Below are positions 1-11,327 of a stretch of 64,000 nucleotides of DNA, one piece after another. Position 1 is the stretch's first letter. Every line of letters starts with the position of its first letter. Both the position numbers and the translations under genes were made by a program. Origin of the DNA: Lamellibrachia columna (Eukaryota > Annelida > Polychaeta > Sabellida > Siboglinidae); contig OY759265.1 of assembly GCA_963662155.1 (NCBI GenBank), positions 60,218,326 to 60,282,325 of the forward strand. Reading direction: 5' to 3'. The notes under the pieces were generated by a model. That model had not been told where the DNA came from. It searched no databases and saw nothing but the letters and a program-made list of their open reading frames with translations.

Positions 1-83
1 GGGCCAGGGCACTGTGTGCCAGGCTCAGCCCAGGGCCAGGGCACTGTGTGCCAGGCTCAGCCCAGGGCCAGGGCACTGTGTGC
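1..83. repeat. 32-bp tandem repeat at the window edge
   Basis: Two full copies and one partial copy of a 32-bp unit starting GGGCCAGGGCACTGTGTGCC, at positions 1, 33 and 65. The array probably continues left of the window. It lies in the laminin alpha intron (or flank) to the left of the last exon seen. Confidence 0.95.
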
Positions 84-412
84 AAAACATCAGCATCAAA
101 CATAATGTTATTTTCAATGATTGTAACTGTATCACAAATAAAGTTTATATTGAAATGTTCATTAAATTCATTATAAGAAATAAATGACAATATTTTGTAT
201 GGTTAAATTTATTAAATTATTATTTATTCTAATTTAAAGCAGTGTCTGTTTTAGCTTTATGCATGAAAAATTTGCTTTATTATGTATACTTATAATTTAT
301 ACATTTTTGTGGGGCCAGTTCAAACTCACTTTTGTCAGTTCAAAAACAAATCTGGGTCAGTTCACTGTTTGCTAATTTCAGACACTGAGTCTGCAGTACA
401 ATACCAGGTTAA

Positions 413-1741
413 CCCTAGGAGTGACCATAGGGCCGAATTTGTCCTGCGCAATCAGTGTTCCGACCGATTTTGGTATCACTCCGCCACTAGTACCTCACAC
501 GGGAACAAATGGTATCATTGGAAAGCTGAATTATTCTTCATTCTGTCTCATATTTATTCATGAGCATAGTCAATAACAGCTAATGACGATCTAGCTTACA
601 AGACATGTCACATGGTTGGTGCCCATATTTGCCTGCTTTTGCTATGCTCCGCAGAATAAATTTACGTTTCCATTCATAGTATCTAAATATGCAACACATT
701 TTACCATTGGAAAGCTCTATGATTGGCCTATTTGAATAAATGTGAATGGGTGAGCTGGGTATATGCAGTGAATGAGCATCGTCGTTACAAACACATATTG
801 TCTGGGCCATCTGGCATTTTTATTTACTAATCCGCCATTTTGTTTTCTCACTTCGTTCTGTGTCAGTTCACTTTGGGCCAGATTATTTAAAGTTTCCGCG
901 TCAATATTTTGGTAAATTGCAAGACAGCATTAGTGAATCATACTATTATACTAGTTCAGACAGAATGATGTTGCGGGCTTTTTTGAGGTAAATAGAGGCG
1001 CAGTAGTGTAGTGGTTAGCACATCTTCCTTACATGCCAGAGTTCTGGGTTCAAGACCCGGACCGGGTATGGGTGTGTTTAGTGTAAATACAGGCTCTCAA
1101 CATCGGAGACTGTATCTCTCGTGACTCGGATGATTACATTAATGTCAGTCCCGTCTCATTTAATTGGGGAAAGTAAAAGAACCATTGAGGACAACATGCA
1201 CCCTGGCAGTGACCACCCTCAATGCCAACATATAAAGGTCGGCTTGGCGATAATGTTCTGAAAAAGGATGACTAGTTGAATGAGGCCTCGTAACACCATC
1301 AAATTGTAGAAACCACAACATACAAACTAGACTGTTAATAGAACGCTGCCGAATACTGGAAACAACTAGAAATATCATCAAGTTGACATCACGATTTCTG
1401 CTGGCTTTGATAGCCCACACTGCCACGGTAAACGATGTGGGACCGATGGACCTGCCTGAATCAGCATAGCCCGGTGTTTGAAAAAATCATAAAAATAAAA
1501 GTTCTAGACTTATTTGAATCATTTTTGTATTATTGTGTAGCTAATATGTAAGGCTACATTTCACTACAATTAGACATAGGGACATACAGCCACTTGGTAT
1601 TTATCTGGTGGCAGAGTGAAAATAAAAAAATTTTCTTTCTTTTTTGATGAAATTCAAATAATAATATTTATTAGCAATGTTATGATTTTTTTAAAGCACC
1701 CAGTTGAATAACAGGAAGTTTACCATTGGTCACTCCTAGGG
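413..1741. mobile_element. piggyBac-like non-autonomous element (copy A) flanked by TTAA
   Basis: The element begins CCCTAGGAGTGACCA directly after TTAA (409-412) and ends with its reverse complement TGGTCACTCCTAGGG before TTAA (1742-1745). TTAA target duplication and CCCTAG termini are hallmarks of the piggyBac superfamily. The interior matches copy B at 7951-8845 over several hundred bases, apart from an extra block of about 450 bp (about 977-1427) that holds a tRNA-type SINE. The right terminus is duplicated: a second TGGTCACTCCTAGGG plus TTAA ends at 1780. No transposase is present, so it would depend on an enzyme supplied elsewhere. Confidence 0.85.
980..1427 (+). mobile_element. tRNA-derived SINE nested in the piggyBac-like element
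   Basis: Near 1003 there is an RNA polymerase III A box (TAGTGTAGTGGTTAGCAC) and about 45 bp further a B box GGTTCAAGACC that matches the GGTTCRANNCC consensus. The block is absent from the sister copy at 7951-8845, which passes directly from GATGTTGCGGG to GTAAACGA, so it is a later insertion. Its exact ends are uncertain: a possible short duplication GGTAAAY occurs near 985 and 1425. The body after the tRNA-like head is not a family I recognise. Confidence 0.7.
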
Positions 1742-1780
1742 TTAATAATTAATTTTACCATTGGTCACTCCTAGGGTTAA
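1742..1780. repeat. Duplicated right terminus of piggyBac-like element
   Basis: After the first TTAA (1742-1745) comes a short AT spacer, then TTTACCATTGGTCACTCC and TAGGG again, followed by a second TTAA (1777-1780). The last 35 bp of element copy A are therefore tandemly duplicated, which leaves two possible transposition boundaries. Confidence 0.85.
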
Positions 1781-1814
1781 TAATTAACAAACTCATTGTC
1801 CCGATTTCACTTAC

Positions 1815-1952
1815 TTCGGCAGTTGGGGTAACCGTAGTATCCAATGGCACAGCGATCACAGCGCAGCCCTCCGTACCCCTCGCGACACTCACAGACGCCC
1901 TGACGCTTATCACACACCTCCTCGGTCGACCCCGTTGGGTCACAATTACACA
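1815..1952 (-). CDS. LAMA5-like: Laminin subunit alpha, exon 9 (LE repeat 6)
   Basis: The ninth coding exon on the minus strand runs from an acceptor ending TGTTGCAG to a donor GTAAGT. It is 138 nt, phase 1 in and phase 1 out, like exon 8. Read after the single base carried from exon 8, it encodes a laminin-type EGF repeat beginning L-CNCDPTGSTEE and ending YGYPNCR, with the eight-cysteine LE spacing shared with the next exon. LE repeats form the rod-like short arm of the laminin alpha chain in basement membranes. The next exon lies left of the window, so the gene is cut here. Confidence 0.9.
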
Positions 1953-1984
1953 CTGCAACACATGAAGGCATCACAATCACTACC

Positions 1985-2430
1985 ACAGGACTACAACTAT
2001 CGGCTCTAACTGCCTGTGATAGAGCACATCAACGATATATTGTAGAAACAGGACTACAACTATCAGCTCTAACTGCCTGTGATAGAGCACATCAACCGAT
2101 ATATTGTAGAAACAGGACTACAACTATCGGCTCTAACTGCCTGTGATAGAGCACATCAACCGATGTATTGTAGAAACAGGACAACTATCGGCTCTAACTG
2201 CCTGTGATAGAGCACATCAACGATATATTGTAGAAACAGGACTACAACTTTCGGCTCTAACTGCCTGTGATAGAGCACATCAACCGATATATTGTAGAAA
2301 CAGGACTACAACTATCGGCTCTAACTGCCTGTGATAGAGCACATCAACGATATATTGTAGAAACAGGACTACAACTTTCGGCTCTAACTGCCTGTGATAG
2401 AGCACATCAACGATATATTGTAGAAACAGG
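1985..2430. repeat. 60-64-bp minisatellite, about 7 copies (laminin intron)
   Basis: Seven tandem copies starting at 1985, 2048, 2112, 2176, 2236, 2300 and 2363, each containing CTAACTGCCTGTGATAGAGC and ATATTGTAGAAACAGG. Copies differ by small indels. It lies in the intron between laminin exons 8 and 9. Open frames across it are by-products of the repeat. Confidence 0.95.
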
Positions 2431-2632
2431 CTTATGTAAACAGGAATCAGACACATCAAATTAAATCCAAACCATTAAAAAATACCCAGCTGGAATATTG
2501 TCCCCTGCCAAACTGTTTACTCTCCACTTACGTAAGAACAACTTGTCAGAGAGATAGATCTAAAATGAGAGATTCTGTGAGAGAGTTCATATTTGGTTAC
2601 TAAGTTTACTTTACTTACTCTTCTTGTGGCAA

Positions 2633-2803
2633 ATACCAGCATGACGTAAATACCAGCATGACGTAAATACCAGCATGACGTAAATACCAGCATGACGTAA
2701 ATACCAGCATGACGTAAATACCAGCATGACGTAAATACCAGCATGACGTAAATACCAGCATGACGTAAATACCAGCATGACGTAAATACCAGCATGACGT
2801 AAA
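2633..2803. repeat. 17-bp minisatellite carrying TGACGTAA in every copy
   Basis: About ten near-perfect copies of ATACCAGCATGACGTAA, in the laminin intron just downstream of exon 8 in transcription order. Each copy contains TGACGTAA, which resembles a CREB/ATF binding site. Whether it is bound is not known. Confidence 0.95.
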
Positions 2804-2842
2804 TAATGTAAGGCATTACAAAATAGGTCAGTTGAGACTTAC

Positions 2843-2980
2843 ACTGGCATGATGGGTATCTGTAGTAGCCATTGGCACACTGACCACAAGCCCGGCCAGC
2901 ATAGTTCTGTTGGCAGGTGCACTGACCACTCCGTTCATCACAGTAGCCGCTCGATGACCCAACAGAGTCACACTGGCATG
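2843..2980 (-). CDS. LAMA5-like: Laminin subunit alpha, exon 8 (LE repeat 5)
   Basis: The exon is bounded by an acceptor ending CAATTGCAG and a donor GTAAGT. It is 138 nt, phase 1 to phase 1. With the base carried from exon 7 it encodes P-CQCDSVGSSSGYCDER, then CTCQQNYAGRACGQC and ends GYYRYPSCQ, one complete laminin-type EGF repeat. Exons 8 and 9 are both 138 nt and each encodes exactly one LE repeat, so this part of the short arm follows a one-exon-one-repeat layout. An open frame reads on past the donor into the 17-bp repeat, but that extension is intronic. Confidence 0.92.
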
Positions 2981-3476
2981 CTGCAATTGTCATATAACAG
3001 TGCAAGACTATATAACTGTTCTAGTGCAATCAGTCTACAGGTATGACAGTGTGTCACACGAGTGATTTATCTCACCAAAATGAAACTAGATTAATATGAC
3101 TTTTGTAAGTAATTTTTTTAAAGATAGCAAAACTCATGATAATTTGTATCTACATATTCTCAGAAAGTTACAGCTTCATAAACATAGTCAAAACAAATAG
3201 AAATTGGACACTGTGTGACCATGCCAGATTAGAACCGTTCTGACCTGATCCCATATCTACAAATATTGAGGCAGGATACATGCATTATATGCTCAAATAA
3301 GCATTTTCAAAAAACCTCAAACATCAATAACAACACTTTATGTGTAAAAATATGCCAGCTGAATATAGACCCAATGAGGTAAGATCAGCATTTTAAAGAA
3401 TATCAAACTAATGATTTTACAGAACGAATTTGCAATTGTTCATATATGGACCCTGTTAGAATGCAGTGTCACTTAC

Positions 3477-3652
3477 GTTGACAGGTTGGGAAGTTATAGA
3501 ATCCGTAGCCACATCGGTTGCAGTTCATTCCAGAGAAGTTTGGCAGACAGGGGCACTGGCCCCCGCCCACTTGACACACGTGGTTCACCGTGCCATTGTA
3601 GAAGCAGTCACATGGCTTGCACATCGGGTAGTCATAGTAACCAGCATTACAC
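3477..3652 (-). CDS. LAMA5-like: Laminin subunit alpha, exon 7 (end of LE 3 and LE repeat 4)
   Basis: Acceptor TATTCACCAG and donor GTAAGT bound a 176-nt exon, phase 2 in and phase 1 out. The first residues, CNAGYYDYPMC, complete LE repeat 3 begun in exon 6. The rest is LE repeat 4: KPCDCFYNGTVNHVC, then GGGQCPCLPNFSGMNC and GYGFYNFPTCQ. The sequon NGT could be N-glycosylated. Splicing exon 6 to exon 7 restores the split codon AG|G (Arg) and a continuous ERCNAGYY, which supports the junction. Confidence 0.92.
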
Positions 3653-5966
3653 CTGGTGAATACACAGAACACATTAATGGAAGACAGAAGGGGGTACACT
3701 TCGGTTAACTGAACAGGGCACATGGGAATACACACACCCCTTCAGATGGCATCATAAATCTCCAGCGAATTAATCTTCTATTTCTGATGCAACAGGATGA
3801 ACCAATGATGGAATAGACGAACGAACAGTGCATTTTGTATGAAAATAAAGTGCAATGTTGTTCTAAGGATATTCTAAAATACCTCAGAAAAACAGTCTGC
3901 GTACGTGAAGCATGCACATTGTACATTGTTTTCTGAGATATCTCAGACAAAGTGGTGACAGAGATGCAAACATTACCAGAAAAAAGTGGCTGCATGTCTC
4001 AGTATTGAAGCAGGTTTTAACATCAGTATAAGCATTGTGGTAATGAAATGTTATGAAATCTGATGAAGAGACATAGTAAAGAAAGGAGCAGCCATGTATC
4101 ACAGCATGAACATTATATGAAGCAAATTAATTAAGCTTCATCAGATTTAGTTGTACTTTTATGACAGCATTATTAGATATACATTACGTGGCTTGGTATT
4201 ATGTCAAGCAGTCAGATAGGTTATATAAAACCACACTGTGTTTATCATTCTTGATTAATTCATTATTCCATTGCATCCTATGTAGTAGCAGCATGCATAT
4301 TGGTTACATACATGATACACACACTTGGATTAAGACATGGATTAATCAGATGAGCGATTAACGACCTTGATTCAATGCCCAAAATCTCTGTCAATATTTA
4401 CCTGATTTCATGCAGACACATTTTACAATGATCACAACATACACAACACAGCAAGATACCAAGTTATGACAACAAAAGACATCAGTATAGAAAACAATAA
4501 TAGTTATGACAACAGTAACGTGCATGGTTTAGAGAAGAGGTTGAGTTACAAAGGTAAACTGTGATTTTCACCAATGTCAAAGGTTCATCTAGTATTACTT
4601 GTCTTGTTGCACACTAGACTGTACCACATCCAGACCACGTCACACACTACGGTAATGCTTTATCATTTTAAACACACATATCTTGTTTCCATGGTTACTG
4701 CCTCATCTACATACTTACACCTCAACTCCGGGCCTAATGATAACCCTAAAAGAGTGCAATATAAAGAAATGAAGCAGCTGTCAGATGCCAGGAAACCTTT
4801 GCCATATCAGGCCAGTCAGGAACTGACAATTATTTGTTTGTTACAATAAGATTTTTTACTTTTATAAAGTTGTTTATTTATTAGTAAATACTGTTATTGC
4901 TGATAATATCATCACTGTTATAATTAAGGAATTTTATTATAAACTATTTGAAATGGTAATTTATCTTACAAAAACAAAAACAGCCTTTTAGATATAAAAA
5001 TGGGATGCTCATCATTATGATAGGAATACAAAAAAAAATATTTAATGAATGCTGTTAAGCACAGAAGTAAACAAATTGGAGGTTTGATATGACTAAAGAG
5101 AAAATACAGATTGGATACTGTGAAAGCTATGGGAAGGTCCCTTTACATAATTTAGACAACAAAACATTATTATACAGAGCAAAGAATTAATTACTGCCTA
5201 AAGTGCCAATCATTCATATACATCTGCACCTGGCAAACATTTCTTATAAAGTCAAAAGTACTTGTTATTTGACACTGATGTCATCAATGTAAAGCAGCAT
5301 TTTATTTATTTCAATCGGCATCACAAAAGGAGTCCCTATGAAGCACATCTCTAAGTCAGAAGTGACATTTTATCAAATTTTTTTCAGAATATGGAGTTAA
5401 TGGATGATGTCCTGTTAGGGTACAACACCTTTGTGATGATAACACTGCATCCGTTCAGAGATGTGCCCTCTGTGGAAGGCATTTGGCTGGCAATATTTCT
5501 ACAGGATTTACCTCAACGATTATTGGATCCATTGTATACTGACGTTTCTAATATGAGTTGACGTATATTAAAAACCAGCTGCAATGATATATTTGTATAA
5601 AACTATCTATATCAATGACATAGTTGTGAAACCAAATCGACAATGACCAGTGAAATACTGACACACCCAATGATGCAAATGTAATTTAAATGTCATAGTA
5701 GTTTTCATGATATCTTAAAAACAATCATACTATCCAGACACTGACAAGGATGCGTAATTTGGTACTGCGTACAAACATTTTCAGTTTTACTGCAATCAGA
5801 TAAACAGCTTACAGAAAATATTTCTCTGAAGAATTGCTACAATTCATAGCCAAAATTTGTCTGTCATGGTAACTGTGTTGCTAGCCTTTACAAAACATGT
5901 GTCAGTGCCCAGATGTAAACTGGAGTAAATAAGTGGAGGAAGAATGGAGAGCATCCTGTGCCTTAC
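3653..5966. other. Laminin intron 6, no gene seen
   Basis: AT-rich intron of about 2.3 kb between exons 7 and 6. I see no conserved coding segment, no tandem array and no clear transposon end. Open frames of 60-96 codons here lack recognisable motifs and splice context. Confidence 0.7.
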
Positions 5967-6063
5967 CTCTCACAGTTGTCCCCAGCGTACTGTGGCTTAC
6001 ACTTGCAACGGCCAGTCCCTTCATAACACTCCCCGGTGGAGAACCCCTTCTCGCATCGACACG
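5967..6063 (-). CDS. LAMA5-like: Laminin subunit alpha, exon 6 (first part of LE repeat 3)
   Basis: A 97-nt exon with acceptor ACATTGCAG and donor GTAAGG, phase 1 in and phase 2 out. It was found from splice sites and frame, being too short to stand out as an open frame. It encodes P-CRCEKGFSTGECYEGTG, then RCKCKPQYAGDNCER, the first three loops of LE repeat 3. The repeat is completed by exon 7. The same split LE repeat follows LE 2 in alpha-3/5-type laminins. Confidence 0.9.
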
Positions 6064-6400
6064 CTGCAATGTTTAACCAGGTTTAACAAAACTGCCCTCC
6101 ACAACAGACTCAAGATTTTATCACCTATTTTAAACATTGTCCCACGTCAGTTCATGTTTTCATAGAATGTGTACTTTTACACATAGTCTATAGCCTCTAC
6201 ACTAGTGGTTCCCAAACTTTCTCAGTTCTAGTACCTCCCTAAATTTCTGCATTCTGACTGAGGCCCCCAGCTTAATTTTTCTCATTTTAACTTTGTTAGT
6301 GCATTTAAGCAGGTTTTACCTGCAGACACATTGCATCATAAATATCTAATTTATTAATCAATTAATTTATTATTAGTAAGATTACCTAAGAGATACTTAC

Positions 6401-6610
6401 GCCGACACACATTGATAGCATCAAGTGCCACGCCGGTTGGACGGTAGTAACCGGGCAGACACTTGTCACAGTTGATACCGGCGGTATGATGCCGACAGTT
6501 CTGGCACACGCCACCTCCCTGGTAGTTGCCGTGAATGTCAATGCTGAGGTTCTCTTCATCAATTTCTGCATCGTACCGACACTGGTCTGCGTGTCCGTAA
6601 CACTGGCATG
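6401..6610 (-). CDS. LAMA5-like: Laminin subunit alpha, exon 5 (LE repeat 2)
   Basis: A 210-nt exon between acceptor CTATTGCCAG and donor GTAAGT, phase 1 to phase 1. It encodes P-CQCYGHADQCRYDAEID, then the long first loop NYQGGGVCQNCRHHTAG, INCDKCLPGYYRP and AINVCR. The CYGHA start and the YQGGGVC..C..HT.G.NC..C core are the signature of the second LE repeat of alpha-5/alpha-3 laminins, with its longer insertion. The matching register upstream (HACE|PCQCYGHA) confirms the junction to exon 4. Confidence 0.95.
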
Positions 6611-7950
6611 CTGGCAATAGAGAAGCATGTCACTAGTCAGCTGTGACGCACAAGTAAATGTCCATTTTATCACAACTGCATCAACAGTACTCTATGACAC
6701 ACGTGGCTTCCTCCAAAGCTTAATTTTTCATTCGTATCATTTTAGAATCATTTCTCCACTGCAACATGCTAGCTCGTTCGTGCATGTCTGTCATAATAAC
6801 ATATTAATTAGAGTTCTTTAAATTTTAGCGATTATCTTTCAGTATGAGAGTGTAAATTAGGTTGTTATTGCGAAATTCTGATTGGGAAACATTTATTTTC
6901 TTCGACAAGATGATATGCTCTTTTGTTAAAGAATGTTCTTCTCTTAATGAACTTAAATTAACTTCTTATCTACAAATGTAGGTTCAAAGAAGGAACGCAA
7001 ATGCATTTAAATATAATTATGCTTAAAGGTAATGTTTTACTTTTAATTAGTTAGTATACAACTATAGTAATTAACAGAATAAGAGTTAATATATCCAACT
7101 ATCTAACCTAACAGTAAAACTCAACCTAGTGGCTGAACCCTGTAATTAAAGGGTACCCTGTGGTTGAACCCTGTCCTTTGACCTTCCAAACTGTGCCATA
7201 AAACAGCTGAGTCAGTGAGAATGTGAGAACAAGTCATAAAGTCAGTAAGACACATCTGTCCATAAGCCATGTAGGCATGTTGTAACATCCACACTGTATT
7301 ATACTGCCCCAAAGCCTCTGTATGTTTACTTGGTGGTGTTTGTTTTATGTAACATGGTTTATATGGTCTTGAAACAGTTCTAATTACCCCCCTATATAGC
7401 TAACATCTGGCCCTACTGTGTCTATGGACAGCAGATTCATTTCTTAAAATGGAATGTCCTATCCAAGGTCAGTAACCCCACATATTAGTACTACCAGGTG
7501 GAGGGGGTAGATTCTAGTTCCTCCTTGATTAATCAGAAACAGCTAGTGGATATATTACCAGTCAAACAAAATCTCCAATGGCTCCCACATCTAAACTCCA
7601 TCTTGTCCAGAGAAATGGACTGGTTGGAGTAAATAGTGGAGTGTGCAGTTTACAAACAACTGCCACAGATTGGCTTCTGGCTCTGATACAGCAACCCCTG
7701 TGTACACAACCCTACTGGAGCCTGGAAGGAGGCAGGAGATAAGGCAATCACACAATGGGGAGGTCATGACTCCAGTTTATGCCAGGCAGGCTGGGATAAT
7801 CAAAGGGCAGGGGAGGGATTTAAACCATTAACCCTTTGACTGTGGTAAACAATCTCATCCAAGGTTAATCTTGTAATCAAGGATAAGCCCCCCCCAACCA
7901 AGAAGATCAACAGGAAAATGATTAAACTAAATAAATCCAAATGGGTTTAA

Positions 7951-8845
7951 CCATAGGAGTGACCACTGGGCTGAATTCGGCCTGCACGATCAGTGCAAAA
8001 AGTGTTCTGGCTGATTTTGGGCTAAATCACTCTGTAGTAAAAAATTTCGTTTCCATCACCAGTACCTCACACGGGAACAAGTTGTATCTTTGGAAAGTTG
8101 AATCACTCTTTGTTCTGTTGCATATATACTCATGAGCATAATCAATGACTGCTAATGACGATCTAGCTTACAAAACATGTCACATAGTTGGTACCCATAT
8201 TTGGCTGCTTTTACTTTGCTCTGCAGAATAAATTTACGTTTCCATTCATCGTATCTAAATATGTAACATGTTATACCTTTGGAAAGCTCTATGATTGGTC
8301 TATTTGAATAAATGTTAATGAGGGATTGGGCTACATGAAGTGAATGAGCATCATCATTACAAATATGCTGTGTGGGCCATCTGAGCATTTTATTTACTAA
8401 TCCACCATTTTGTTTTCTCACTTCTTTCTGTGTCAGTTCACGTTAGGCTGGACAATTTGAAGTTTCCGTGTCAATATTTCAGCAAATTGAATGACAGTAA
8501 TACTGAATCGTGTTATTACACTACTTCAGACAGATAGAACGATGTTGCGGGTAAACGACAAGGGACCGATGGGCCTGTCCGGTGTTGGAAAAAATCATAA
8601 AAATAAAAAGTTCTCAACACATTTGATTCATGTTTGTTTTATTTTGCAGCTAATATGTATGGCTACATTTTCCTAATTGGACATACAGCCACTCAGTAAT
8701 TATCTGGTAGCAGGGTGAAAATAAACAAATTTGCTTTCTTTTTTGATGAAATTCATATAGTAATACCCTAATGATAACATTATGTGCTGCAGTTTTTATC
8801 ATTGTATTATAATAAAGAGTCTTTTATCATTGGTCACTCCTAGGG
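7951..8845. mobile_element. piggyBac-like non-autonomous element (copy B) flanked by TTAA
   Basis: An 895-bp element bounded by TTAA at 7947-7950 and 8846-8849. The left end reads CCATAGGAGTGACCA and the right end TGGTCACTCCTAGGG, the same termini as copy A (413-1741) with one change (CCCTAG to CCATAG). The interior aligns with copy A throughout (for example GCTAATGACGATCTAGCTTA in both), without the SINE block. No transposase frame is present. Confidence 0.88.
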
Positions 8846-8905
8846 TTAAACGCAGGTGCTCACATCTGAATGAATACCATATATCAAAACACGTTTACAA
8901 AACAA

Positions 8906-8990
8906 CACAAAATATTTGGTGTTTTTTTTCAGATATAGTATTTAATTGAATACTGTATCTGAAAAAAAAAATATTTTGTATAATAAAGAA
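8906..8990. repeat. Foldback (inverted repeat) sequence
   Basis: The arms ACAAAATATTTGG...CAGATATAGTATT and AATACTGTATCTG...AAATATTTTGT surround a short TTAATTG-type loop. The inner 13 bp pair with one mismatch, and the T-rich and A-rich outer parts also pair. It could be a small foldback element or a decayed MITE. Confidence 0.75.
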
Positions 8991-9257
8991 TAAAGAAAAT
9001 CACCACAAATGTTACAACAGTAGATGACAAAATATTCAGTTTTGTGTAATTACAAACAAGAAGTCAAAAAGTATATTATATCTAACAATAATAATGTATA
9101 ATTATCATAGAGTGCAATATCCATAAAAAGCTTAAAGCGCTTTACATAATTAATTAATGATAAAATCAGGTATTGTTGAAATATCACATAAAAGGCATCC
9201 TGAGTATTTAATCTAAACATAAAAATACGACAGTGAAGCAAGATAACTCCCACTTAC

Positions 9258-9471
9258 GTTCACATGCATGCGTGTTGTCTAGCGTTGCTGGTCGCCATGG
9301 TTTCTGAACAAATCCAGGACAGCACGTTTCACACTGTGCCCCACAAGTATTATGCTGACACCTACAGAGAAGTTTGTACACGTCGGTCGGGTCGGTCTTG
9401 TCGCAGATGCTGGCGTGGCCATTGCACACACATCGACCTCCAATCGAGATGTCCTTTATGCTGTAGTAGTA
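9258..9471 (-). CDS. LAMA5-like: Laminin subunit alpha, exon 4 (end of LN domain, LE repeat 1)
   Basis: A 214-nt exon between acceptor TTATTTTGCAG and donor GTAAGT, phase 0 in and phase 1 out. It starts [20 protein letters not shown], the strongly conserved LN-to-LE1 junction of laminin alpha chains, and continues [19 protein letters not shown] and QKPWRPAT to HACE. Both the [12 protein letters not shown] segment and the CQHNTCG..C..CCPGF motif are typical of alpha subunits rather than beta or gamma. It joins exon 3 in frame as TVTRR|YYYSIKD. Confidence 0.96.
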
Positions 9472-10754
9472 CTGCAAAATAACAATATTGTTTTTGTTAT
9501 TTATTTCAGGGTTTGTTAATTTTCGAGAAAAATACTACCCAAAATGTTTGTTTGGTTCTGCTATCCCAATTTTAAATTAATTAAGATGAATAAACCACTA
9601 CTCAAAAGGAAGGGATTTTGCCAAATTATCGTTATCAACAAATGTTTTAATTACGCCAAAAGTTTATATATATATATATAAAGCAACTGGATTTATTTAT
9701 CATGTTATCGCTACATAATAACCTGTCTACAGTGTCTAGCATTGCATACTTCCTTATCTGATCCCCCTGTCTAAAGTCACTGCTCTTTTAAAAATAAATC
9801 GCTAGTTCTTTTCCTTTATACATGTAAATATAAAACAAAATACCATGAAGTTAAGGCTGTACCAGTTAGTTTGTAATGACACCACTGGCAATAGTAGATA
9901 GTACTTGTACTAACAGGTAGAAGTGGCTTTTTGCCAAACCTTCCTTTCACACAGTCTAATGAATGTTCTATATATACATGCCGGGTAAATAAAGTTATGC
10001 CCACATCCAAATTGAAGGCATTCAGGGTCAGAACCGAGTTGTTACAAGCAATGTAGATTATGGAGTTTAATCAAACAATTTATGAGGAGACAGATCAAAA
10101 ACAAAACTCAAATTGCTCATCCAATGTTCATCGTAGGACAAAATTCCAGTGTTCTGGTAGGTACTCTGGGAATAACCACACTCCGGGTAGCCATGCACTC
10201 TACGGACATTGGAGATACAAGGGTTAACATTCCAGGATGCTGCTACCTGATACTGGGAGAGGGAAGAGGCTGGCAGCTGCTGGGAGCTCTCAGCCAGCCC
10301 CAGCCAATGACCTCCTATTAAGGCCTTTGTATCAGGGTCAAGTCTATATGCCTTGGGAGCCACTAGGATGATGGGATATAGGGTTAACCCCCAATGACTA
10401 TGCTGTACTTTTTCTACCCAAGGCTTTCCTGACTCACATCTTTCCCCTCAATAACCACCCCTCTACAAATATCTAATTAAGGTAAGTAAGGTTATCCTTT
10501 GTGAAATATTACTCTCAAATCATCTCTCAAAATATTAACACAAAATAAATATAAAATAAATGAATATTTAGTTTAGAATATGAGCATAATATTTTAGTAT
10601 TTACAAACACTGGACCACAATGGGCAGAGTTACACACCAAAAAACATATGAGATTATTTTATTTTATACCCTTAGTAAAAAACCCTGTGAAGAGAATACA
10701 CCTTACAGCCTTCAAAATAAAAAGTATTCCTAGTAAATCAAGACTACAACTGAC
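9472..10754. other. Laminin intron 3, no gene seen
   Basis: About 1.3 kb between exons 4 and 3. It has a short TA run near 9666-9681 but no recognised element or coding motif. Confidence 0.7.
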
Positions 10755-10925
10755 CCTGCGAGTGACCGTACTGTCGGCCCGAGCAATGGCCATCAAGTGT
10801 CCAAGCAGGGTCTTGGTGCGCAGTAGTCGTAGCCTCACACTGGTGGCTTTCGTCCAGTCCTGGAGGGTCTGGGAGTAGGAGAAGTTGGAGGCACTAGGAC
10901 GGTTGTTCACGAGGGACACAACGAT
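10755..10925 (-). CDS. LAMA5-like: Laminin subunit alpha, exon 3 (LN domain, C-terminal part)
   Basis: A 171-nt exon (57 codons, phase 0 both sides), with acceptor CTGTCTTTCAG and donor GTCAGT. It encodes [19 protein letters not shown], then [21 protein letters not shown] and DSTVTRR. The VSLVN.RPSA.NFSYS and RLRLLRT.TLLGHLM blocks match the late LN domain of alpha-5/alpha-3 laminins. The LN domain mediates polymerisation of laminin trimers in the basement membrane. The sequon NFS is a likely N-glycosylation site. Confidence 0.95.
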
Positions 10926-11327
10926 CTGAAAGACAGAGACATCATCAGAATAAAGGCCATGAAGTTTCAGTAGTAGCACTACCATTTCTCAAAAGGCAAT
11001 TTCATTTCTACCCAAAATTATAAGACAAGGATCTGAACTAACTCATCATTACGTTAGTTACAGTTGTCTAAACATCTATATAAAGTTGTCTGAACATCTA
11101 TCTTGTACTAGAAATGTCTAGAACAAGATAGATTATGCAACTAGGTTATGATCTATAATGCCATGTCTTAGTTGTAGTTAGCCACCAGTGCAGATTCACG
11201 CAACATATTAAGTAAAGTAAAGTAAACCATCATCAAATTACAACAGAACAGGGACTACTCAGTCTGAACTGAATCAACCAGTTGAACTGAACAATACCAG
11301 GGGGAGCTGCAAGTAAACGAGACAAAC

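Larger units (their letters stand above)
6611..9257. other. Laminin intron 4, carrying a MITE; otherwise no gene seen
   Basis: Intron of about 2.6 kb between exons 5 and 4. It holds piggyBac-like copy B (7951-8845) and a foldback sequence at 8906-8990. The rest is AT-rich with no recognisable coding content. Confidence 0.75.

Noticed and set aside
1003..1065. Functional tRNA gene
   Set aside because: A and B boxes are present, but the sequence does not fold into a complete cloverleaf that I can support and continues into a SINE body nested in a transposon.
2143..2464. Small plus-strand frames with AHQRYIVETG repeats
   Set aside because: They follow the 60-64-bp minisatellite, lie antisense in a laminin intron and have no other support.
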